A stretch of 35,016 bases of DNA from CAG-390 sp964579135 (GTDB taxonomy: Bacteria > Bacillota > Clostridia > Oscillospirales > CAG-272). The notes below the pieces were generated by a model. It worked only from the letters and a program-made list of their open reading frames with translations, was not told where the DNA came from and searched no databases. Of the stretch, positions 16,215-24,890 are shown in pieces. Every line of letters starts with the position of its first letter. The first letter of the stretch is position 1. The translations under genes were made by a program, and so were the position numbers. The stretch lies in NCBI GenBank assembly GCA_964579135.1, contig CAZOFD010000015.1:1-35016 (forward strand). The letters run 5' to 3'.

Positions 16215-17306
16215 ATGAGGTATAAGATCGACAGGAACGCGCGCCCTTTTTATTTGCAGATATACGCGCTTATCAAGGAGGATATAATTAACGGCAACTA
16301 CCCCTACGGCACGAAACTCCCCTCCAAGCGGCTTTTGGCGGACGAAACGCAAACGAGTACGGTCACGGTGGAACACGCGTATGCCATACTCTGCGACGAG
16401 GGGTATGCCGAGTCGCGGGAGCGCAGCGGATTTTTCGTTATCTTTCGCAGCAGCGACGGCTTTGCGCTGCCGTCGCAGTCGGCGACAAAGTCGTCGGCTG
16501 CGCGCGGCGTTTGTCGTTCAACCCCCGACTTCCCTTTTTCGGTGCTTGCGAAAACGATGCGAAGCGTTATCGCCGAACTTAACACGCGGATACTCGAACG
16601 GTCTCCGAACAAGGGGTGCGAAGAACTGCGCTTTGCGATAAAGCGCTATCTTGCAAAAAACCGAGGTATTGCCGTCGCAACGGAACAGATAGTGATAGGC
16701 TCGGGGGCGGAATATCTGTACGGATTGATAATAGAACTGCTCGGCAGGGGAAAAACGTACGCGATAGAAAGCCCGTCGTACGAGAAGATCGAGCAGGTGT
16801 ATAAGGCAGCCGACGTTAAATACGAGGCTTTGCCGCTGTCAAAAGACGGCATCGAGAGCGCGGCGATGCTTCGCACCTCGGCAAGCGTGCTGCACACGAC
16901 GCCTTACCGCAGTTATCCGAGCGGAGTTACCGCGTCGGCAAGCAAGCGGCACGAGTATATCGGCTGGGCGAGCGTGGACGAGCGCTTTATTATCGAGGAT
17001 GATTTCGAGTCGGAATTCTCCGTTTCGTCAAAACCCGAGGACACGCTGTTCGCCCTGTCGGATAAAGACAACGTTATTTATCTCAACACGTTTTCGCAGA
17101 CGATCTCTCCGTCGCTGAGGATAGGGTATATGGTGTTGCCGAAAAAGCTCGTGGGCGCGTTCGACACGGAGCTCGGCTTTTATTCCTGCTCCGTTCCGAC
17201 GTTTGAGCAACTCGTTTTGGCAAGGCTGATAGAAAACGGCGATTTCGAGCGTCACGTCAATCGCGTAAGGCGCCATAAGCGAGCAAAGGCGGGCGGCGCG
17301 GAGTAA
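16215..17306 (+). CDS. MocR/GabR-like regulator, C-terminally truncated and lacking the PLP lysine
   Basis: The N-terminal GntR winged helix (residues about 8-78, with YGTKLPSKRLLADETQTSTVTVEHAYAIL) is intact. It is followed by a fold-type I aminotransferase-like domain with NKGCEELR, FIIEDDFESEF and NTFSQTISPSLRIGY. In this family the last block normally reads GTFSKTLSPSLR, with the Lys that binds PLP; here it is Gln295. The Tyr usual in EDDYDSE is also Phe. The protein stops at 363 aa, where relatives have about 460-490, just after ERHVNRVRRHKRAK. It has therefore lost the end of the effector domain. It may still bind DNA without PLP sensing, or be a decaying gene. There is no convincing ribosome-binding site close to ATG 16215. 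Confidence 0.75.
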   Translation: MRYKIDRNARPFYLQIYALIKEDIINGNYPYGTKLPSKRLLADETQTSTVTVEHAYAILCDEGYAESRERSGFFVIFRSSDGFALPSQSATKSSAARGVCRSTPDFPFSVLAKTMRSVIAELNTRILERSPNKGCEELRFAIKRYLAKNRGIAVATEQIVIGSGAEYLYGLIIELLGRGKTYAIESPSYEKIEQVYKAADVKYEALPLSKDGIESAAMLRTSASVLHTTPYRSYPSGVTASASKRHEYIGWASVDERFIIEDDFESEFSVSSKPEDTLFALSDKDNVIYLNTFSQTISPSLRIGYMVLPKKLVGAFDTELGFYSCSVPTFEQLVLARLIENGDFERHVNRVRRHKRAKAGGAE

Positions 17307-17412
17307 TAAATGCGCGCTTTTCGCGTACGTCGGCGTCGCCCGCGTGAGCGCATTGCGCGCCGAGTGTAGGACGAGATTTTTCGGTTTGCGGCAAACGAGC
17401 GCTTTTTGCATA

Positions 17413-17441
17413 TTGAATTTTCGGGGGAAGTGTGGTATAAT
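17413..17441 (+). promoter_or_regulatory. Promoter for the 5'-nucleotidase gene
   Basis: TTGAAT (17413-17418), a 17-bp spacer and TATAAT (17436-17441) give a near-consensus sigma-A promoter, with the gene starting about 88 bp later. Confidence 0.75.
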
Positions 17442-17528
17442 TCAGCACTGTGGGTCAACGGGTGCGTGTCGCGCTTGCGCCGTGCACCGCTTTGATCGCA
17501 ATTCGATATTAAGAACGGGAAAAGAAAA

Positions 17529-19427
17529 ATGAAAAAAAGAGTAATATCGCTCATCGTTTTGGCGTGCTTGTGCTTTTGCTTTCTTCCGACTGAGGTGTTT
17601 GCGGCAACGGGCGGGGACGATGAGATCGTTATTTTTTATACCAACGATATACATACTCATATCGACGGGGAAATAACTTATTCGAAGCTTGCCGCCCTAA
17701 AGGACGGATATGTCGGCGCATTGCTGCTTGATGCGGGCGACCACGTTCAGGGTACGGCATACGGCTCTATGGATAAGGGGCAAACGATGATAGAGCTGAT
17801 GAACGCCGTAGGCTACGACGCGGCAACGCTCGGCAATCACGAGTTCGATTACGGGATGAGGGGCTGTATGCAAAATATCGCAAGGGCGAAGTTTACCTAC
17901 CTTTCCTGCAATTTTTATCACGAGGAGGACGGCGCTCCGCTCGACGAGGTGCTTGACTCGTACGCCGTATTTGACGTTAACGGCAAAAAGATCGCGGTGA
18001 TAGGAATAACCACGCCCGAGAGCTTTACTTCGTCCACCCCCGCGTATTTTCAGGACGACGAGGGCAACTATATATACGGCATTGCGGGCGGCAAGGACGG
18101 CTCCGCGCTTTACTCCGCGGTGCAGTCCGCCGTCGACGCCGCAAAGCGCGAGGCGGATATCGTGATAGCGCTGGGGCACCTCGGCGACGATGCGTCGTCG
18201 GCTCCGTGGCGCTCCGAGGACGTGATAGCAAATACGAGCGGGCTCGACGCTTTTATCGACGGACATTCGCATTCGACCGTCATCCGCCGCGAAGTGAAAG
18301 ACAAGAGCGGCAGGATCGTCGTTTTGACGCAAACGGGCGAATATTTCGGTGCGGTGGGCAAAATGGTCATCTCAAAGACGGGGATAACGACGTCGCTTTT
18401 GACGTCGTCGGATCTTGCGAACGTTGCTCCGAAAGCGTCGGTCGAGGCGCTTGAGAAAGCGTGGATCGGCGAGATCGACGGCAAACTCGGCGAGAAGATC
18501 GGTACGTCCTACGTAACGCTCGATAACTACGGCGAGGACGGCAAGCGCCTTGTGCGCAGCGGCGAAACGAACTCCGGCGATTTTGCGACGGACGCGCTGT
18601 ATTATCTTTTCGACAGTATGGGGATGAACGTTGACGTTGCCTTTATGAACGGCGGCGGTATCCGCAACAAAGCCGTTACGGGCGAGCTGACTTACAAGAC
18701 CTGCAAAGAGATCCACTCTTTCGGCAACGTCGCGTGCTTGCAGACCGTTACGGGGCAGCAGCTTCTCGACGCGCTCGAATGGGGTGCGCGCGACGCGGGC
18801 AACGACGAATGCGGCGGCTTTTTGCAGGTGTCGGGTGTGACGTATAAGATAGATACCTCGGTGCCCGACACTACGCAAAAGGACGACAAGGGCGTGTGGT
18901 GCGGCGCTCCGACTCGATATCGCGTGCACGACGTTAAGATATACAACAAAAAAACGGATACTTGGGACGCGCTCGATACGTCGGCAAAATACAATCTCGC
19001 CGGATACAATTATACCTTGCGCGATCTCGGCGACGGATACGCTATGTTTGAGGGTGCGGTGAACGTGCTCGACTACGTTATGGAAGACTATATGGTGCTC
19101 GCGAATTACGTTCGCGCTTTCGAAAACGGTGAGATACGTGCCGCCAACTCGCCGCTCACTGCGAAATATCCGGCTCTTTCGGCGGATTACGGCACCGTTG
19201 CGGGCAGCGGGCGTATAGTTTTTGCGTCGCGCTCTCTCGAGACGACGGGGAGCGGCGACAGCACCGGCGACGCGACCTCCGCTCCGACCGACGTGACCGG
19301 CGGCGAGGAGCAGGGCGGGGACGACGCAGCGGTGCTCGTGCTTGTGCCGATGCTTGCCGTCGTCGCCTTGGCGATCGTCCTCGCGGCGGTTGTTCGCAAA
19401 AAGAGGCGCAGCCGGAGCGCCGAGTAA
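17529..19427 (+). CDS. Secreted, membrane-anchored 5'-nucleotidase / metallophosphatase
   Basis: Protein of 632 aa of the UshA/YfkN type that would release phosphate from extracellular nucleotides. An N-terminal signal peptide ends near VFAATG. The metallophosphatase domain has YTNDIHTHID, DAGDHVQG, LGNHEFDYG, a LGHLGDD block and DGHSHS. The 5'-nucleotidase C-terminal domain has MNGGGIRN and the binding region around HSFGNVACLQTVTG. A low-complexity Ser/Gly/Asp/Thr stretch leads to one hydrophobic segment (VLVLVPMLAVVALAIVLAAVV) and a basic tail RKKRRSRS. This fits anchoring in the cytoplasmic membrane with the enzyme outside; no LPXTG sorting signal is seen. It has its own promoter and terminators. 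Confidence 0.93.
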   Translation: MKKRVISLIVLACLCFCFLPTEVFAATGGDDEIVIFYTNDIHTHIDGEITYSKLAALKDGYVGALLLDAGDHVQGTAYGSMDKGQTMIELMNAVGYDAATLGNHEFDYGMRGCMQNIARAKFTYLSCNFYHEEDGAPLDEVLDSYAVFDVNGKKIAVIGITTPESFTSSTPAYFQDDEGNYIYGIAGGKDGSALYSAVQSAVDAAKREADIVIALGHLGDDASSAPWRSEDVIANTSGLDAFIDGHSHSTVIRREVKDKSGRIVVLTQTGEYFGAVGKMVISKTGITTSLLTSSDLANVAPKASVEALEKAWIGEIDGKLGEKIGTSYVTLDNYGEDGKRLVRSGETNSGDFATDALYYLFDSMGMNVDVAFMNGGGIRNKAVTGELTYKTCKEIHSFGNVACLQTVTGQQLLDALEWGARDAGNDECGGFLQVSGVTYKIDTSVPDTTQKDDKGVWCGAPTRYRVHDVKIYNKKTDTWDALDTSAKYNLAGYNYTLRDLGDGYAMFEGAVNVLDYVMEDYMVLANYVRAFENGEIRAANSPLTAKYPALSADYGTVAGSGRIVFASRSLETTGSGDSTGDATSAPTDVTGGEEQGGDDAAVLVLVPMLAVVALAIVLAAVVRKKRRSRSAE

Positions 19428-19463
19428 GCGCTCTGCCGACGCACCGTACGGCGCACGGACAAA

Positions 19464-19496
19464 CCCTCTCTTGAGAGGGCTGTGCTCCCTTTTTTA
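19464..19496 (+). terminator. Hairpin and T run after the nucleotidase
   Basis: CCCTCTC/GAGAGGG (19464-19479) forms a perfect 7-bp stem, and GGG/CCC pairing leads into TTTTTT at 19490-19495. Confidence 0.6.
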
Positions 19497-19497
19497 C

Positions 19498-19536
19498 GTG
19501 CCCCGCAGCGCGGCATTTAGCCGCGCTGCGGGGCAC
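19498..19536. terminator. Strong 17-bp perfect hairpin
   Basis: GTGCCCCGCAGCGCGGC (19498-19514) pairs completely with 19520-19536 around ATTTA. No T run follows on the plus strand, so it may stabilise mRNA ends or act as a transcription barrier in front of the marR promoter. Confidence 0.6.
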
Positions 19537-19618
19537 TCTTGCTTTCGCGCTCTCATTCGCGCTTGAATTCGTAAAATTGTCACAAAAATTCAATATATCG
19601 TCACCCAAATGCGAAAAT

Positions 19619-19632
19619 ATATTGTATAATAT
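19619..19632. promoter_or_regulatory. marR promoter -10 with overlapping inverted repeat
   Basis: TATAAT at 19625-19630 lies within ATATT-GTAT-AATAT. This placement suits autorepression by the MarR protein. Two GTCAC motifs upstream (TTGTCAC near 19577 and TCGTCAC near 19598) may be additional contacts or part of the -35. Confidence 0.5.
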
Positions 19633-19733
19633 TGATATGTTTAAAATTAAAGTGATCGGAGGGGCGGAAAATAATACACGTTCAGGAAATAAACTGTCAA
19701 GCGAAAAAAATCGGCGTTGCGTATGAGAGGGTC

Positions 19734-20192
19734 TTGTTGCCGCTGAGCAAAAAAACGGGTCTGCCGCACACGGCGCTGAGCATTTTGCTTTTTATCGCCA
19801 ACAATCCGCAGTTTAACACAGCCGGCGACGTTTGCGAATTGCGCGGACTGAAAAGACCTATAGTTTCGATCCACGTTGAAAAGCTTGTGTCGCTCGGGCT
19901 TTTGGAGCGGCGCGCGGTACCCGGGGACAGGCGCAAGGATTCGCTTGTTTGTACGGAGGCGGCGACCGGGATAATAGCCGAGGGGAGAAAACTGCAAAAG
20001 CAATTTGCGGACAATATTTTTGCGGGTCTCGGCGAAGAGGAAATAGCTTTTATGGAAAAGATCTTTAAAACGATCGGCGAAAACACCGACAAGATCATAA
20101 AAAACGATCCGAACGTCGTTCGTTCCGCCGTGCAAGGTATGGGTGCCGTTTTCGGCACCGAGATCGAAAGGGGAAAACTCGAAAATGTTTAA
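19734..20192 (+). CDS. MarR-family regulator of the adjacent ABC exporter (start uncertain)
   Basis: Winged-helix regulator, 152 aa from TTG 19734. The recognition region is ELRGLKRPIVSIHVEKLVSLGLLERRAVPGDRRKDSLVCT. The frame stays open upstream and reads HVQEINCQAKKIGVAYERVLLPL, which looks like the normal N-terminus of this MarR group. A strong GGAGG is at 19658-19662, yet the codon at the proper distance is ATA (19671 or 19674), with no ATG, GTG or TTG. Translation may begin at this unusual codon, or at TTG 19734 or 19737 with a poorer site. The gene overlaps the first ABC gene by 8 bp and likely represses the operon. Confidence 0.85.
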   Translation: MLPLSKKTGLPHTALSILLFIANNPQFNTAGDVCELRGLKRPIVSIHVEKLVSLGLLERRAVPGDRRKDSLVCTEAATGIIAEGRKLQKQFADNIFAGLGEEEIAFMEKIFKTIGENTDKIIKNDPNVVRSAVQGMGAVFGTEIERGKLENV

Positions 20193-21942
20193 GCTTCTTA
20201 AAAATATGAGAAAAAGGGAACGGTGGATGGTACTGATCTGCGTCGTTCTTATCATCGGGCAGATATACTTCGATCTGACGATGCCCGATTATATGAGCGA
20301 GCTTACCGTTTTGATAAAGACCGCGGGGAGCGAGATGTCGGATATCCTTTCGGTCGGCGCGAAAATGCTCGGCTGTGCACTGGCAAGCGCGGTACTTGCC
20401 GTCGCTTGCGGTTATTTGACCTCGATGATAGCTTCGGGCTTCAGTTACGCCGTGAGAGAAAAACTTTTCGCTCACGTTATGAAACTCGGAAAGGCGGAGA
20501 CCTCGAACTTTTCGGTGCCGGGGCTTATAACGAGGACTACGAACGATATAACCCAGCTCCAGATGATAGTCGCGATGGGGTTGCAGTCGCTTGTAAAAGC
20601 GCCTATTATGGCTGTTTGGGCGGTCATCAAGATCCTCGGCAAAAGCTGGGAGCTGTCCGCCGTAACCGCGGCTGCCGTGCTTATCATATGCGTAACGGTT
20701 TTGTCTATAATGGCGGTTTGCCTGCCGCGATTTCGCAAAGTGCAAAAACTGACAGATACGCAAAACCGTATCGCGCGTGAGAATCTTACCGGTATCAACG
20801 TCGTTCACGCATTTAATGCGGAGGAGTATCAAACCGACAAATTCGACGTGCCCAACGTCGAGATGATGCAGACCCAACTTAAGAATCAGCGGCTCTTTTC
20901 GCTTTTGCAGCCTGTTATGAGCGGATGTATGAACGGCTTGTCGCTTGCCGTATATTGGCTCGGTGCCGCCCTCATCAACGGTATTGCGGTGTGGGACGTT
21001 GCCGGCAAGATCGCGATGTTCAGCGACGTCGTCGTTTTCAGCACCTACGCTACGTACGTCGTTATGGCGTTTATGATGATGATAATGGTCTTTATGATGC
21101 TGCCCTCGGCGCAGGTCAGCGCCGAGCGTATAAACGAGGTTCTCGATAAAGAGGCAAGCATAGAGGAGGGAGAGCGGCTCGGCGGCTCGGAGAGGGGAAG
21201 CGTCGAGTTCAAAAACGTTTCGTTCCGTTATCCCGAGGCGCAGGAGGACGCCGTATCAAACGTCTCCTTCCGCATAGAAAAGGGGCAGACCCTTGCCGTT
21301 ATAGGTGCGACCGGATGCGGCAAGACCACGCTGATATCCCTTATCGCGCGTTTTTACGACGCCACGGAGGGCGAGGTACTTGTCGACGGCGTCAACGTTC
21401 GCGATTATTCGTTTGACGGGCTTTACGACAAGATAGCGTACGTTACCCAAAAGGCGGTGCTTTTTGCTGGCAGCATACGCGACAACGTGTCGTTCGGCGA
21501 AAGCTTGCAAGGATACGACGATAAGACCGTCGACGACGCAATACGCCTTTCGTGCGCCGAAGAATTCGTAAAAAAGAACGACGACGGGCTCGACCACCGC
21601 ATAGCGCAACTCGGCAAGAACGTTTCCGGCGGGCAAAAGCAAAGGCTCTCCATAGCTCGCGCTTTGGCGAGAAGACCGGAGATAATCGTTTTCGACGATT
21701 CGTTCTCCGCGCTCGATTACAAGACCGACGCGACGCTTCGTCACGGGCTGGCGAAAGAACTCGGCGACACGACGAAGATAATAGTCGCGCAACGGATAAG
21801 CACGATACGCGACGCGGACAAGATAATCGTTCTCGAGAGGGGCGAAGCCGTCGGAATCGGCACCCACGACGAACTTATGACCTCGTGCGAAGTCTATCGC
21901 GAGATCGCGCAGTCTCAGCTTACGGCTTCCGAACTTGATTGA
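20185..21942 (+). CDS. ABC exporter half-transporter, first subunit (degenerate ATP site Walker B)
   Basis: Fusion of six membrane helices and an ATPase, 585 aa, of the heterodimeric multidrug exporter type (BmrC/LmrC-like). Walker A is GATGCGKTT, the signature is VSGGQKQRLS and Walker B is IIVFDDSFSALD, where Asp replaces the catalytic Glu. In heterodimeric exporters one of the two ATP sites is catalytically weak; this subunit supplies that Walker B together with a good signature motif. ATG 20185 has AAAGGGGAAAA as ribosome-binding site and overlaps the marR stop. The earlier in-frame start at 20143 lies inside marR and is less likely. The substrate is not evident. Confidence 0.92.
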   Translation: MFKLLKNMRKRERWMVLICVVLIIGQIYFDLTMPDYMSELTVLIKTAGSEMSDILSVGAKMLGCALASAVLAVACGYLTSMIASGFSYAVREKLFAHVMKLGKAETSNFSVPGLITRTTNDITQLQMIVAMGLQSLVKAPIMAVWAVIKILGKSWELSAVTAAAVLIICVTVLSIMAVCLPRFRKVQKLTDTQNRIARENLTGINVVHAFNAEEYQTDKFDVPNVEMMQTQLKNQRLFSLLQPVMSGCMNGLSLAVYWLGAALINGIAVWDVAGKIAMFSDVVVFSTYATYVVMAFMMMIMVFMMLPSAQVSAERINEVLDKEASIEEGERLGGSERGSVEFKNVSFRYPEAQEDAVSNVSFRIEKGQTLAVIGATGCGKTTLISLIARFYDATEGEVLVDGVNVRDYSFDGLYDKIAYVTQKAVLFAGSIRDNVSFGESLQGYDDKTVDDAIRLSCAEEFVKKNDDGLDHRIAQLGKNVSGGQKQRLSIARALARRPEIIVFDDSFSALDYKTDATLRHGLAKELGDTTKIIVAQRISTIRDADKIIVLERGEAVGIGTHDELMTSCEVYREIAQSQLTASELD

Positions 21943-21952
21943 GGTGGGCAAA

Positions 21953-23704
21953 ATGAAAAAAACTCTTGTTAAGATATTCAAATATATGGGTCAGCTGCCG
22001 CTCGTTGTCTTTGCGCTCGTGCTTGCATCGCTCGGCGCGATTATGACCATCATAGGTCCCGACAAGATAGGCGAGATAACGGATCTTATTTCCGACGGTC
22101 TTGTCGGCGGCATCGATATGTCCGCGGTGGCAAAGGTCGGCGTGTCGCTTATCGTTATCTATGCGGTAAGCGCACTTGCGACGTTCGTTCAGCATTATAT
22201 TATGGCGACAGTTACGCTAAAGGCGTCGAAAAGGATGCGCCACGATCTTTCCGTAAAGATCAACCGCGTGCCGCAAAAGCAGTTCGGCAAGACCTCGACG
22301 GGCGACATATTGAGCCGAATAACCAACGACGTTTCGACTTTGCAGCAGGGGATGACCAACAGTTTGCCGACTATGATAAGCGCGATAACCCAGTTTGTCG
22401 GCTGTCTTATTATGATGTTCGCGACGGAATGGCATTTGGCTCTTGCCGCAGTCGCCGTAACCTTTGTCGGGATGTTACTCCTCGTAGTTATAATGGGGAG
22501 GTCGCAAAAGTATTTCGCTCGCAGGCAAACGGGGCTCGGCGTACTGAACGGCTACGTAGAGGAGATGTATTCGGGGCACGACGTCGTTCGCATCTCACGC
22601 GCCGAAAAGTCGGTGCTGTCGCATTTCGACACCCTTAACCGCGAGGTATACGAGGCGAATTGGCGCTCGCAGTTCCTCTCCGGCATAATGCAGCCGCTTA
22701 TGAGCGTTGTCGGAAACGTTTCGTACGTTGCCGTGTGCGTTATCGGCGCAGCGCTTGCCATCGACGGCAAGATAAAATTCGGCGTTATAGTTTCGTTTAT
22801 CCTTTACGTCAGACTTTTCTCCTCGCCGCTTACGCAGATAGCGCAGGGTATAACTAATTTGCAGACTGCGACTGCCGGCGCGGCGCGAGTTTTTGATTTT
22901 CTCGAGGACGAAGAACTTGAAAACGAAGACGGAAAGGCACGCCTCGGGCGCGAAAACGTTCGCGGTGCCGTTACTTTCGACCACGTTCGTTTCGCTTACC
23001 CCGAAAAGCCAGACAAAGTGATAATCAAGGATTTTTGCGCGGATATATTGCCGGGGCAAAAGGTCGCGATCGTCGGCCCCACGGGGGCGGGCAAGACGAC
23101 GATGGTCAATTTGCTTATGCGCTTTTTCGAGCTGAACGGCGGCAAGATAACGATAGACGGGGTGCCGATATGCGACATAATGCGCGAGGACGTGCACGCG
23201 ACTTTCGGTATGGTGCTGCAGGATACTTGGCTGTTTGAGGGTACGGTGCGGGAGAATCTCGTTTATAATATGGAAAACGTTGCCGACGAAGACGTTATGC
23301 GCGTGGCAAAGGTCTGCGGCATTGATAAGTTTATCAGGTCTCTGCCTCACGGGCTCGATACGGTGCTGAGCGAGGAGGTCTCGATATCCGCCGGTCAAAA
23401 GCAGCTTTTGACTATAGCGCGCGCAATGCTTCAGGATGCGCCGATGCTTATCCTCGACGAGGCGACGTCGTCCGTCGATACGAGAACGGAGGTCATAATC
23501 CAACGCGCGATGGACGAACTGACGCGCGGCAGAACGAGTTTCGTTATAGCTCACAGACTTTCGACCATCCGCAACGCGGATCTTATCCTCGTTATGAAAG
23601 ACGGGGACGTTATCGAAAGCGGCGATCACGATACGCTTATGGAAAAGGGCGGATTTTATCGTTCGCTGTACCAAAGCCAATTCGACACGGAAGAAGAAGC
23701 GTAA
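21953..23704 (+). CDS. ABC exporter half-transporter, second subunit (catalytic Walker B)
   Basis: Partner subunit, 583 aa. Walker A is GPTGAGKTT, Walker B is MLILDEATSSVD with the catalytic Glu, and the signature reads ISAGQKQLLT instead of SGGQ. Together with the first subunit this gives one competent site (this Walker A/B with the partner's SGGQ) and one degenerate site, as known for BmrCD, LmrCD and TM287/288. ATG 21953 with GAGGTGGG at 21941-21948 is better than TTG 21935, which overlaps the upstream gene. The marR-ABC-ABC layout suggests export of a drug-like or antimicrobial compound. Confidence 0.92.
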   Translation: MKKTLVKIFKYMGQLPLVVFALVLASLGAIMTIIGPDKIGEITDLISDGLVGGIDMSAVAKVGVSLIVIYAVSALATFVQHYIMATVTLKASKRMRHDLSVKINRVPQKQFGKTSTGDILSRITNDVSTLQQGMTNSLPTMISAITQFVGCLIMMFATEWHLALAAVAVTFVGMLLLVVIMGRSQKYFARRQTGLGVLNGYVEEMYSGHDVVRISRAEKSVLSHFDTLNREVYEANWRSQFLSGIMQPLMSVVGNVSYVAVCVIGAALAIDGKIKFGVIVSFILYVRLFSSPLTQIAQGITNLQTATAGAARVFDFLEDEELENEDGKARLGRENVRGAVTFDHVRFAYPEKPDKVIIKDFCADILPGQKVAIVGPTGAGKTTMVNLLMRFFELNGGKITIDGVPICDIMREDVHATFGMVLQDTWLFEGTVRENLVYNMENVADEDVMRVAKVCGIDKFIRSLPHGLDTVLSEEVSISAGQKQLLTIARAMLQDAPMLILDEATSSVDTRTEVIIQRAMDELTRGRTSFVIAHRLSTIRNADLILVMKDGDVIESGDHDTLMEKGGFYRSLYQSQFDTEEEA

Positions 23705-23748
23705 AAAAAGCTCCGCGAGCGCCCATTTGGGCGCTTGCGGAGCTTTTC
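23705..23748. terminator. Bidirectional terminator between the ABC operon and lysR
   Basis: AGCTCCGCGAGCGCCC (23709-23724) pairs with 23729-23744 with one G-T pair, loop ATTT. It is flanked by A runs and T runs, so it can stop transcription from both convergent units. Confidence 0.88.
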
Positions 23749-23750
23749 GC

Positions 23751-24647
23751 TTATATTTTCGCGACCGTGCTTTGATAAAGCCCCACGATCTCCTTAAGCC
23801 GCTCGAGCCTTGCGAAATCTTTTGCGTAGGCTATGTTTACCTCGCGCATCATACTGAGGTTTTCGATGGGGCGCGTCGTGAGCTTCCCCTTTTTTTCGTC
23901 GCTTACGCAAACGCTTTTCGGCAAGATCGAGATTCCGAGATTTTTGCGTACGAGGTCCTTTATTGTCGATACGTTGTCGACCTCGAGCGAAACGTTAAAG
24001 TTGTCTATCGTTTCGTTTATGCTTATCAGCGTTGCCTCGAAAAGTTGCCTTGTGGCGGAGGAGGGCAGACGCAAGATCATATTTTCGCGTTTGAGATCGC
24101 CGAGAGTGACCATAGAATGTGCGGTCAACGGGTTTTCGTTGCTCAAAACGCAAACGAGGTAGTCGGTGTCGAGCATAAAGTAATTGAGTTTTTGCGACAT
24201 TCGTCTGCCCTCGACTATCGCAAAGTCTATCTCGTAATTTTCAAGCATCTCATAAAGATTATTTGTCGAGTCAGTAATTATCGTTATGGCAGAGTGGGGG
24301 AAAAGGTTAACGTATTTCGCAAACGTCTCGGTTATCGTGTTGTTTTCCGATGAGTGAGTTATGCCGACTCGAAATCTCGACACGTTTTTTTGCGCGTCGG
24401 CTATTTTTAAAAGCATTTTTTCGTGCAACGCCTTTAGTCGCCTTGCGTAAGTTACGGCGATCTCGCCCTCTGCGGTCAGTTTAACGTCGCCTTTTCCGCG
24501 CAAAAACAACTTTGCGTTACATTCTTTTTCAAGCTGGCTTATATGGTTGCTCACCGCAGGTTGCGTAAGCGACAGCGTTTCCGCCGCCTTTGTAAAACTT
24601 TTACATTCCGCAACCGTCAGCAGGGTCTCGAGTTTGACGTCGAGCAT
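23751..24647 (-). CDS. LysR-family transcriptional regulator
   Basis: Regulator of 298 aa with the N-terminal helix-turn-helix FTKAAETLSLTQPAVSNHISQLEKE and a substrate-binding domain from about residue 85 (FRVGITHSSENNTITE). Start ATG at 24647 (minus strand) has AAGGAGGTG nine bases upstream; the longer frame to 24677 is less likely. It is divergent from the antiporter-MgtC operon, and a near-perfect 19-bp palindrome lies between them. It probably controls that operon and itself. The inducer is unknown. Confidence 0.92.
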   Translation of the reverse strand: MLDVKLETLLTVAECKSFTKAAETLSLTQPAVSNHISQLEKECNAKLFLRGKGDVKLTAEGEIAVTYARRLKALHEKMLLKIADAQKNVSRFRVGITHSSENNTITETFAKYVNLFPHSAITIITDSTNNLYEMLENYEIDFAIVEGRRMSQKLNYFMLDTDYLVCVLSNENPLTAHSMVTLGDLKRENMILRLPSSATRQLFEATLISINETIDNFNVSLEVDNVSTIKDLVRKNLGISILPKSVCVSDEKKGKLTTRPIENLSMMREVNIAYAKDFARLERLKEIVGLYQSTVAKI

Positions 24648-24702
24648 TGTCGGCGCACCTCCTTGCATAAAAAACAATTATATAGCTCTCAAAAATCATT
24701 AT

Positions 24703-24738
24703 TTGACTTTATGGCAAATTTAGTATATCATATATTAA
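24703..24738 (+). promoter_or_regulatory. Antiporter promoter with LysR-type operator
   Basis: TTGACT (24703-24708), a 17-bp spacer and TATCAT (24726-24731) face the antiporter. A 19-bp palindrome at 24720-24738 (TTAGTATAT-C-ATATATTAA, one mismatch) covers the -10. Its T-N11-A form is typical of LysR sites. Confidence 0.65.
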
Positions 24739-24890
24739 GTTGAATTTCAAGAAAAAACTAAAATCCGAACGATGATTTCGGCGTTTTGATGCCGCGCGGA
24801 GCGTTTTTGCCGCCGCCTGCGTCGGAGCGAGCGCTTTTTTGAGATCGCAACGAATGATGTCTGGCGTGCCGATACGCTCGGAGGGGTAAA
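24739..24890 (+). other. Long leader of the antiporter operon
   Basis: About 150 bases separate the promoter from the ATG. They contain GC-rich inverted segments and a T6 run at 24835-24840 preceded by GAGCGAGCGC. A weak attenuator is possible, but no known riboswitch is recognised. Confidence 0.3.

Noticed and set aside
22595..23680. 361-aa minus-strand open frame
   Set aside because: Shadow of the second ABC subunit, without domain or start signals.
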